From an uncultured Bacillota bacterium (GTDB taxonomy: Bacteria > Bacillota > Clostridia > Christensenellales > Borkfalkiaceae), in assembly GCA_949287815.1 (NCBI GenBank), contig CASEHS010000008.1:1-58037 (forward strand): 58,037 nucleotides of DNA. Direction: 5' to 3'. The notes below the pieces were generated by a model. That model searched no databases, was not told the DNA's origin, and saw only the letters and a list, made by a program, of their open reading frames with translations. The stretch's first letter is position 1, and every line of letters starts with the position of its first letter. The translations under genes were made by a program, and so were the position numbers. Shown here piece by piece: positions 35,950 to 42,658 of this stretch.

Positions 35950-36948
35950 TTAGTAATCCAGACGTATTGTATCGATCAGATCGTCGTTCCCGATCGCCGC
36001 GCCGCCGCCCAAGATAACCGCCATCTGCGGTTCATCGGCAACTGACACATCCATCTGCAATTTTTCGCTAAGATAATCATCGAATCCAATCAATTTCGCC
36101 ATACCGCCGGAAAGCCCGATGCCGCCGTGCCAAATAGACGCGGAAACCTCTGCGGGAAGTTTGGAAAGAACAAGTCCGGTATACTCGGCAACCTTATCCG
36201 CAAAAACCTGCATACATTCATAAACATCCGACGAACACACGGAAACCGAACGCGGCATTCCAGTAGTAATATCCCGCCCGTTCACGACCATACTTTCATT
36301 ATCGTTGCGATAAAGACTTCCTATCGTCATCTTTATTTTTTCGCTTGTCTGTAACCCAATTTTTAAATTAAAACTCTCTGCGATTTTATCTATGATATGA
36401 CTGTCAATATTTCCGCCGCCGATACCGAGAGAGATCCCTGCAATGATTCCGTCGAGCGAAAAAGCGGCAATATCCGTGCTGCCGCCCCCGATATCGATAA
36501 TGAACGCGGGATTTGTTTCATTCAAGATAAGATTCTGACCGAACGCAGATAAAAAAGGCGTTTCCGCAAATTTCACGCTTCCTAAACAGCATTCATCGGC
36601 AAGTCGGTAATATTTATCCAAAAGTTCTTCGGATGCTCCGCAAGGCACTGCAAATACTGCTTCCGCTCGCTTTGCCTGAGATTTCCCCACCCCTACTTTT
36701 TTCAGAAAATATCCGAGCATTACTGCCGCCATTTTTTCATTTACGATATCCGATTCGAAAACGGGAGATACAATAGTCGTATACTCAGCCGTTTTCCCGA
36801 TCAGCCTCTTTGCCTCATCGCCGATCGCTTTGACCGTATCTGTGGCGGAAGCAACTGCAACACAGCTCGGCTCGGCAAGCACAATACCGCTGCCGATCTT
36901 AAATATTTTCGTTACGGATGATCCTAAATCGATTGCAAGTTTTATCAT
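35950..36948 (-). CDS. MreB-like actin-family protein
   Basis: 332 residues of the actin/Hsp70 ATPase fold, closest in look to MreB/Mbl: DLGSSVTKIFKIGSGIVLAEPS at phosphate site 1, IIDIGGGSTDIAAFSLDGI at phosphate site 2, and GIGLSGGMAKLIGFDDYL for adenosine binding. MreB forms membrane-associated filaments guiding cell-wall elongation. The first motif (SSVTK instead of GTANT) makes it a divergent member, and mreC/mreD are absent. It overlaps maf by four bases, a common partnership with shape and division genes. Confidence 0.75.
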   Translation of the reverse strand: MIKLAIDLGSSVTKIFKIGSGIVLAEPSCVAVASATDTVKAIGDEAKRLIGKTAEYTTIVSPVFESDIVNEKMAAVMLGYFLKKVGVGKSQAKRAEAVFAVPCGASEELLDKYYRLADECCLGSVKFAETPFLSAFGQNLILNETNPAFIIDIGGGSTDIAAFSLDGIIAGISLGIGGGNIDSHIIDKIAESFNLKIGLQTSEKIKMTIGSLYRNDNESMVVNGRDITTGMPRSVSVCSSDVYECMQVFADKVAEYTGLVLSKLPAEVSASIWHGGIGLSGGMAKLIGFDDYLSEKLQMDVSVADEPQMAVILGGGAAIGNDDLIDTIRLDY

Positions 36949-37505
36949 TTGATTATCCCGAGTGATCTGAATTGTTTTTCTATTTCCTCAGACGGAAGCC
37001 CGATCACATTCGTAAGACTGCCGTCAATTTTAGCCGCAAACCTCTCATCGTCCTGAATGCCGTAACTGCCCGCTTTATCGAAAGCCCTTCCGCTTTGAAT
37101 ATAACTGCGGATAAACGACTCGTCCAGAACATTGAACCATACTTTGGTTTTTACAAAGCCGCTTTTCCTGATCCCCTTTCCTAAAATGCACCAACCGGTA
37201 TAAACTTCATGATCTTTTCCGCTCAGGCGGGAAAGTGTACGAAAAGCATCTTCCGCGTCAGTCGGTTTTCCGAGGATCTCCCCGTTAAAAGCGACCACGG
37301 TATCCGCCCCCAGAACTATCGCGTCATTATGCAACGCAAATACGCTCTCTGCTTTTACCGTAGCCAGCAGCCTTGCGGTTTCGGCAGGCGTTTGAGCAAT
37401 GATCCCGCTTTCATCCGCGCCCGAAGGCACAATTTCAAAATCTCGCACAATTTCTGACAAAATCTCTTTTCTGCGCGGAGAAGCGCTTGCAAGTATAATT
37501 TTCAT
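36945..37505 (-). CDS. maf: Maf-like nucleoside triphosphate pyrophosphatase
   Basis: 186 residues from ATG 37505, where the family signature MKIILASASPRRKEIL starts; an ATG at 37514 would add three residues. It hydrolyses dTTP/UTP or modified nucleotides to monophosphates; Maf affects septum formation. SGADES, LGADTVV, and GSYGIQDDERF are the conserved catalytic stretches. A stem-loop (37524-37548) lies just upstream, after the ppx stop. Confidence 0.93.
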   Translation of the reverse strand: MKIILASASPRRKEILSEIVRDFEIVPSGADESGIIAQTPAETARLLATVKAESVFALHNDAIVLGADTVVAFNGEILGKPTDAEDAFRTLSRLSGKDHEVYTGWCILGKGIRKSGFVKTKVWFNVLDESFIRSYIQSGRAFDKAGSYGIQDDERFAAKIDGSLTNVIGLPSEEIEKQFRSLGIIK

Positions 37506-37523
37506 TTTTCCCATTAAGCAAGG

Positions 37524-37548
37524 ATTGCCGCAATTCGATTGCGGCAAT
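37524..37548. repeat. Inverted repeat between ppx and maf
   Basis: ATTGCCGCAAT / ATTGCGGCAAT, 11-bp arms around a three-base loop. No T-run follows on the minus strand, so it is not a standard terminator. It could stabilise the upstream message or hinder maf translation. Confidence 0.5.
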
Positions 37549-37557
37549 TCCCATTCC

Positions 37558-39072
37558 TTAAAGAATTTCAAGATTTTTACGGAAAGATTTTCTGAATTCG
37601 GCATTGGCGGTCATCGCATCGCGGATCTCCAAAGATGCGTCCCCGTCCACTTCCGTCTTCATAATTACGGAATCGCCCAAAACGTCGCAGTTGATACCTT
37701 TGATCGTACCCGAACTGCTTCTGTCAAGACTCTCCGCAATACGAAGCATTACGCCGAGTTTTTTGACGGCTTCCAGATCTTCTTCCAAAACGATATCTTT
37801 ATATTTGATCCAATCGGAAAGATTGATATCCTCTTTCTTATGGCATCCCGCAACAAACGCCGCCAGCACGATTTCACGGTGTGTGATTCCGTACAGAGTC
37901 GCATTCAGGATCATGTAGCAACTATGCTTTTGATGATTATAGAATTTCACTCTCGTGCCGCAGTCATGCAGGGTAGCCGCAACTTTAAGAATTTTGAGAT
38001 ACTGACGAGGGAATTTGTGCAGAACGCGCAGCTGTTTGAACAGTTGTACGGAAAGATTCACTACGTGCTCCACGTGCTTTTCATCACATTCGTAGTATTT
38101 CACCAGACTGTTAAGACTGTACCCGAGAATATCCGAAATGGGTTTTTCCAGAGTGATCGGCATTGCCTGATTGAACATGATACCTTCACGAAGTCCGGAT
38201 CCGCCGATAACAAAATTATCATAGTGCATATACTTCACAAAGGACTTGACGACCGCAAGCGCGGCGGGAAGAATATCCGCCCTGCCCGAAGAAAGGCCTT
38301 TGATCTTCTTTTTCTTGTCAAGGTCGAGCACCTTGATCATATCGTAAATGGATTCGAAATCTTCTACGGGCAAATTGTAATTATGCACAGTATCCAGCGG
38401 ATATTTTCTGACCATCTTACTGATCTTGAAAATATTTCTGAAAGAACCGCCTACACCGATCATCTGCACGTCGGGTTCCACCTCGGAAAGCCAAGGGATA
38501 CGGGAAAGCTGTTCGGTAAAGAACTCCTCAACCTTTTCCGCCTGTTCTTCGGGAGATAAATTGCCGTCCTTAAAAAGATCGGTAAGCGTTACTGCGCCGA
38601 AAGGAAGCGTTTCGTAATTGAGCATATTTCTGCGGTTGTAGTAAACGATCTTCGTACTGCCGCCGCCGATTTCGAGAATGATCCCTTTGGGAATATCCAT
38701 CGAATTGATGACACCGCGATAGACGAGCGTTGCCTCTTCCTCTTCGCTCAAAACTCTTACTTTAATACCGCAAGTTGCCTGGATCTCATCGAGAAAACTG
38801 CGCTGATTTTTCGCTCTGCGCACGGCCGCCGTCGCAACCGAGATGATCCTGTCCACCCTGCTTGCATCGCAAAGCTTTTTGAACATTTTAAGGGTTTTGA
38901 TCGTCTCAGCCACACGCTGAGGCTTCAAAAACCCGTCTCTTTCCATATCCTGACCGAGTCTCACGCTCTCTTTAAGCTCGTCAACGACCATGAAATGCCC
39001 TTCGCCAAACAGTTCCACAATTACCAGCCTCGCCGAATTGGAACCTAAATCAATGATGCCTATTTTTTCCAC
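37558..39072 (-). CDS. ppx: Exopolyphosphatase / pppGpp phosphatase family protein
   Basis: 504 residues. The N-terminal ~300 residues are an ASKHA phosphatase: IIDLGSNSARLVI, ATAAVRRAKNQRSFLDEI, VLSEEEEA, and ILEIGGGSTKIVYY. The C-terminal part is an HD-like helical domain with ATLHDCGTRVKFYNHQKHSCYMI. Enzymes of this pair of families degrade polyphosphate or convert pppGpp to ppGpp; the sequence does not separate them. It has its own promoter and leads the ppx-maf-mreB-like transcript. Confidence 0.9.
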   Translation of the reverse strand: MEKIGIIDLGSNSARLVIVELFGEGHFMVVDELKESVRLGQDMERDGFLKPQRVAETIKTLKMFKKLCDASRVDRIISVATAAVRRAKNQRSFLDEIQATCGIKVRVLSEEEEATLVYRGVINSMDIPKGIILEIGGGSTKIVYYNRRNMLNYETLPFGAVTLTDLFKDGNLSPEEQAEKVEEFFTEQLSRIPWLSEVEPDVQMIGVGGSFRNIFKISKMVRKYPLDTVHNYNLPVEDFESIYDMIKVLDLDKKKKIKGLSSGRADILPAALAVVKSFVKYMHYDNFVIGGSGLREGIMFNQAMPITLEKPISDILGYSLNSLVKYYECDEKHVEHVVNLSVQLFKQLRVLHKFPRQYLKILKVAATLHDCGTRVKFYNHQKHSCYMILNATLYGITHREIVLAAFVAGCHKKEDINLSDWIKYKDIVLEEDLEAVKKLGVMLRIAESLDRSSSGTIKGINCDVLGDSVIMKTEVDGDASLEIRDAMTANAEFRKSFRKNLEIL

Positions 39073-39142
39073 TTTTTGCTCCTTGCTTTAAGATAACAGA
39101 ACTTTTCTATCTTATCTCTACTATAAATACTTAACCGCATAC

Positions 39143-39171
39143 ATTATATCACCCTTATGCGATTTTGTGAA
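39143..39171 (-). promoter_or_regulatory. ppx promoter
   Basis: TTCACA (39166-39171), 17-base spacer, perfect TATAAT (39143-39148) on the minus strand. Confidence 0.7.
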
Positions 39172-39309
39172 GATACTTTTTGAGAATTTGTGCATTTTTT
39201 TTATAAAAATTATTGACTGATAATATTTTGTCTATACATAACACACTTAAATGTTTCAACTTAACATTTTATGTGAATTAAATGTCAAAAATTACCATAT
39301 AAAACAAAA

Positions 39310-39341
39310 AAGCGGACTGTACAAAATGCACAATCCGGCTT
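39310..39341 (-). terminator. Terminator of the rnf-HAD operon
   Basis: Imperfect stem AAGC-GGACTGTACA with TGCACAATCCGGCTT; on the minus strand six T follow. About 50 bases past the HAD gene stop. Confidence 0.75.
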
Positions 39342-39393
39342 TCTTTAATGATTGAATTCATACTATTTGATCACAAAATAATTTTATTAAAGA

Positions 39394-40038
39394 TCAAAGT
39401 AGTTGCATTAATTCGTTAAAATTCTGAACCACGGCAACGGCGCCTGCCTGTTCGAGTTCCCCTTCTTCGGCGAAATCACAGGCTCGGATACCTATACAAT
39501 CTATGCCGCACGCTTTCGCACCCAGAACGTCATATTTGCGATCTCCGATCATCACGCACTCGGAAAAATCTTTCACTCCTAAAAGATCCATTGCCGTGCG
39601 CACGACTTCCTGCTTCTCCGAACGGGTATCATCGGGCAGTGCACCCACGACACAATCAAAATAATCTTTCATTTTGAATCTTTCCAAGATCTGAACAGCA
39701 AAAACTTCGGGCTTAGATGTTGCAACGGCAAGTTTATATCCTGCTGATTTCAGCTTTTGAAGACATTCCAAAACCCCTTCCACGGGTTTACATTCATAAA
39801 CCCCTTTTTCGCGGTAATATTGGCGGTAAATCATTTTTGTATTTATCGCTTCCTCATCCTGCATCCCTAAAATTTCTTTAAATGCCGAAATAAACGGAGG
39901 ACCGATAAATAAATGTAATTCCTCTTCTTTATAAGGATAACCGATCTTTCCAAACGCATAACGCAGACTGTTTTTTATTCCTTCGCTCGTGTCGAAAAGT
40001 GTCCCGTCAAAATCAAAAAGTATATATTTGTAACGCAT
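39394..40038 (-). CDS. HAD-superfamily phosphatase (Gph/PpaX-like)
   Basis: 214 residues. Motif I FDFDGTLFDTSEG holds the nucleophile Asp, motif II is VATSKPE, motif III lysine in RSEKQEVV and motif IV MIGDRKYDVLGA. The cap is the helical type of phosphoglycolate phosphatases. Substrate unproven. It begins 14 bases after rnfB on the same strand and ahead of the shared terminator, so it rides on the rnf transcript; a link to Rnf function is not evident. Confidence 0.88.
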   Translation of the reverse strand: MRYKYILFDFDGTLFDTSEGIKNSLRYAFGKIGYPYKEEELHLFIGPPFISAFKEILGMQDEEAINTKMIYRQYYREKGVYECKPVEGVLECLQKLKSAGYKLAVATSKPEVFAVQILERFKMKDYFDCVVGALPDDTRSEKQEVVRTAMDLLGVKDFSECVMIGDRKYDVLGAKACGIDCIGIRACDFAEEGELEQAGAVAVVQNFNELMQLL

Positions 40039-40051
40039 AATTTATCTGTTT

Positions 40052-40846
40052 TTAATGTTCCTTAATGCAATGACGAGGGCATTTTGCCACACAAGTCATA
40101 CAACCCGTACACTTGGTATAATCGATCTTCGGAAGGTCATTTACCATTGTTATGGCACCTTCGGGGCAATTTTTTGCACAGATACCGCAAGCAATACAAC
40201 CATTCTTGCAAAGTTCCATAACATCTTTGCCCTTGCCGTGATTGGAGCAAGCTATATAAACTTTTGCGCTCTTGGGAATACGCTCGATAATGCCTTTCGG
40301 ACAGTTAGAAATACACACACCGCAGGAAACACACTTTTCTTTATTTACAACGGAATAGCCGTTATCGCCCACATCGATCGCACCGTAGGCACAAACGTCT
40401 GCACAAGTCTTTTTTCCGATACAGCCTACGGGACAAGCCTTGATCCCGCCGGCGATCAACTCGCAGGAAGCACAGTTTCCGTAACCCTGATATTCGTATT
40501 TATTGTAACAAGCATTTCCGCCGCAGCAATGAACAACGGCAACAGTCTCTTCCCCGATCTCCCCGCCGCCGAGGATCTCTGCAATTTTTTCCTTATTTTC
40601 CTTGGATGTTGCCCTGCAATCGGAAAGTTTGGCTTCACCCTTTACGAGAGCCTCCGCAAACTGGGCACAGCCTGCTTTACCGCAGCCGCCGCAGTTGGAT
40701 TTGGCAAGGAGGTTTTCCACCTTTTCCGTGCGCTCGTCTTTTTTGATCGCAAATACATTGGAACAGATGACGAGAATGATCCCGAATACCAATGCGATGG
40801 CGAGCATGATACCGCCCGCAAGAAGCACCTGAATAAAATTATCCAT
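40052..40846 (-). CDS. rnfB: Rnf complex subunit RnfB (polyferredoxin)
   Basis: 264 residues. One N-terminal membrane helix, then the four-Cys Fe-S domain (CGGCGKAGCAQFAE), CASCELI, and three ferredoxin-like sites (CVSCGVCISNCP, CIACGICAKNCP, CTGCMTCVAKCP). RnfB accepts electrons from reduced ferredoxin on the cytoplasmic side and passes them into the membrane part. Last Rnf gene of the cluster; order C-D-G-E-A-B is the usual clostridial one. Confidence 0.97.
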   Translation of the reverse strand: MDNFIQVLLAGGIMLAIALVFGIILVICSNVFAIKKDERTEKVENLLAKSNCGGCGKAGCAQFAEALVKGEAKLSDCRATSKENKEKIAEILGGGEIGEETVAVVHCCGGNACYNKYEYQGYGNCASCELIAGGIKACPVGCIGKKTCADVCAYGAIDVGDNGYSVVNKEKCVSCGVCISNCPKGIIERIPKSAKVYIACSNHGKGKDVMELCKNGCIACGICAKNCPEGAITMVNDLPKIDYTKCTGCMTCVAKCPRHCIKEH

Positions 40847-40852
40847 ATTCCG

Positions 40853-41440
40853 TTACCCCGCTAAAATACCTGCAAAACCAGCAAACGCCATTGCCATGAT
40901 CGCCGCCGTAACGAGCGTGATCGGGAAACCTTTAAAGCATTTGGGGATATCCGCCCTGTCCGACTTCAAACGCACACAGGCAAGCAATACGATCGCAAAC
41001 AGAAATCCTACGCCCGTTGCAACCGACACGCCGAACGTATAAGCAAAATTATAACTGTTGAACACCACTGCCGCGTTTGCCGTACCGAGTATGGCGCAGT
41101 TCGTTGTGATCAGAGGCAGATAAACGCCGAGCGCGCTGTAAAGCGTGGGAGAATATCTCTTTACTACCATTTCCGTGATCTGTACAAGACTTGCGATCAC
41201 GAGAATAAACGCCATCGTATACAGAAAATCCAGTTCCAACGGCACTAAAATGAAATTATAGACGAGATAGGTAAATACCGACGAAATAGCCATGACAAAG
41301 ATGACCGCAAAGCCCATACCTGCCGCACTGGAAATTTTCTTGGAAACCCCGAGGAAAGGACAAATCCCCTGATACTGGGAAAGAACGATATTATTGGAAA
41401 TGATCGCGGCAAACATCAAAGATATGATAGAAGTTGTCAT
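40853..41440 (-). CDS. rnfA: Rnf complex subunit RnfA
   Basis: 195 residues, six membrane helices. The conserved stretches NNIVLSQYQGICPFLGVS and ITTNCAILGTA contain the Cys residues that, with RnfE, hold a 2Fe-2S cluster inside the membrane. Its start overlaps the rnfE stop by four bases. Confidence 0.97.
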   Translation of the reverse strand: MTTSIISLMFAAIISNNIVLSQYQGICPFLGVSKKISSAAGMGFAVIFVMAISSVFTYLVYNFILVPLELDFLYTMAFILVIASLVQITEMVVKRYSPTLYSALGVYLPLITTNCAILGTANAAVVFNSYNFAYTFGVSVATGVGFLFAIVLLACVRLKSDRADIPKCFKGFPITLVTAAIMAMAFAGFAGILAG

Positions 41441-42114
41441 TTCACAGCCTCCCCTTCAAGTCCTTCGACCTTCCCTTCGGAAAGGGGCAGGACCTGTTCT
41501 TTTAATTTTTGCTTGCGCTCATTGGTTTTCTGAATTACGAAATTGAAAAGCGCCATAAGGCATCCGAATACGATAAATCCGAACGCACTCGCACCCGTTC
41601 CCTCCATAACGGGAAAACCGGGTATCTTTATTCCTGCAAACGATCCGCCCGCAAAAAATTCACGGACAAGGCCGATCAGGCAAAGCGCACCAGTAAATCC
41701 TATTCCGATAGAAACGCCGTCAAGCACGCTGTACAGGGGTTTATTGCAGGACGCAAAACTCTCCGCCCGCGCAAGAATAATGCAGTTGACAACGATCAGT
41801 GCAATAAAAGTCTTCATCGTATCGTAAAGATCGGGAAGAAATTTCTGCATGACCATCTGCACTATAATGACAAACGTAGAAATGATAACTATATAGCAAG
41901 GAATTCTCACTTTGTCTGGTATCAGGTTGCGTAAAAGGCTGACAAACAAATTTGAGAAAATCAGCACAAAAGTGGTGGCAAGCCCCATCGCGAACGCCTG
42001 AGAAAGGCTCGTTGTCATTGCGATCGTGGGACAAGTACCAAGCACAAGCACAAAAGTCGGGTTGTTCTTGATAATGCCGCCGAGAAATGTTTCTTTTAAT
42101 TTCGACCTATCCAT
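41437..42114 (-). CDS. rnfE: Rnf complex subunit RnfE
   Basis: 225 residues, six membrane helices, with NPTFVLVLGTCPTIAMT and IVVNCIILARAE, the paired motifs matching those of RnfA. Forms the inverted-topology partner of RnfA. A charged C-terminal tail of about 30 residues is cytoplasmic. The start overlaps rnfG by eight bases. Confidence 0.97.
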   Translation of the reverse strand: MDRSKLKETFLGGIIKNNPTFVLVLGTCPTIAMTTSLSQAFAMGLATTFVLIFSNLFVSLLRNLIPDKVRIPCYIVIISTFVIIVQMVMQKFLPDLYDTMKTFIALIVVNCIILARAESFASCNKPLYSVLDGVSIGIGFTGALCLIGLVREFFAGGSFAGIKIPGFPVMEGTGASAFGFIVFGCLMALFNFVIQKTNERKQKLKEQVLPLSEGKVEGLEGEAVK

Positions 42115-42658
42115 TGCTCTTTCCTCCGACTTTCGTATTGTAGTAAGTTACGGCAGCATCGATCGCATTACGAACTGCGGTGGAACTCATTGTCGCACCC
42201 GATACAAGATCGACCGATGAAGGTTTTAACGTAGCGACTTCCTTACCTACAAAGTTATCATAAAATTTTGCTTTTTCCAGCTCACTCATAAAAGTCTGCT
42301 GCTCGTAATCTCCCGGTGTGATCTTTGTGATCTTTTCATCCTTTATGAAAATATACACGGGAACTTTTTCGCCTTTATAGCCTCCGCCGCCCTTTGCAAG
42401 AAAGGCGTGTACTCCGTCTGTGGAAACCGCATAGTAGACGATCGTTCCGTTTGTTCCTTCCACTGCCGTCTCTTTTTCCACGATCATACTGCTGAACTCG
42501 CCCTCTGCGCCGCTTTCCTCTTTAAATCTGTCGTATGCCGACTGCAACGGATCCACATAAGTGAAAAGCCTTACCGCACCGAGAAGAAGTCCGCTCACAA
42601 GAGCGATCAGCGCAAGAACTAAAATACACTGTATTACCGATTTGGTTTTTGCTGTCAT
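42107..42658 (-). CDS. rnfG: Rnf complex subunit RnfG (FMN-binding)
   Basis: 183 residues: one N-terminal membrane anchor (residues ~8-32) and an outside FMN-binding domain (PF04205 type). The flavinylation motif is intact: VDLVSGATMSSTAV, where the Thr of SGAT carries FMN covalently after ApbE action. It overlaps the rnfD stop by four bases. This domain is the clear relative of the five repeats fused to RnfD upstream. Confidence 0.96.
   Translation of the reverse strand: MTAKTKSVIQCILVLALIALVSGLLLGAVRLFTYVDPLQSAYDRFKEESGAEGEFSSMIVEKETAVEGTNGTIVYYAVSTDGVHAFLAKGGGGYKGEKVPVYIFIKDEKITKITPGDYEQQTFMSELEKAKFYDNFVGKEVATLKPSSVDLVSGATMSSTAVRNAIDAAVTYYNTKVGGKSNG

Larger units (their letters stand above)
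39073..39393. promoter_or_regulatory. AT-rich interval with ppx promoter and rnf-operon terminator
   Basis: The minus-strand ppx promoter (39143-39171) lies near ppx; the hairpin at 39310-39341 ends the rnf-HAD transcript. The bases between (about 39180-39300) are very AT-rich and hold no gene that I can support. Confidence 0.65.
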
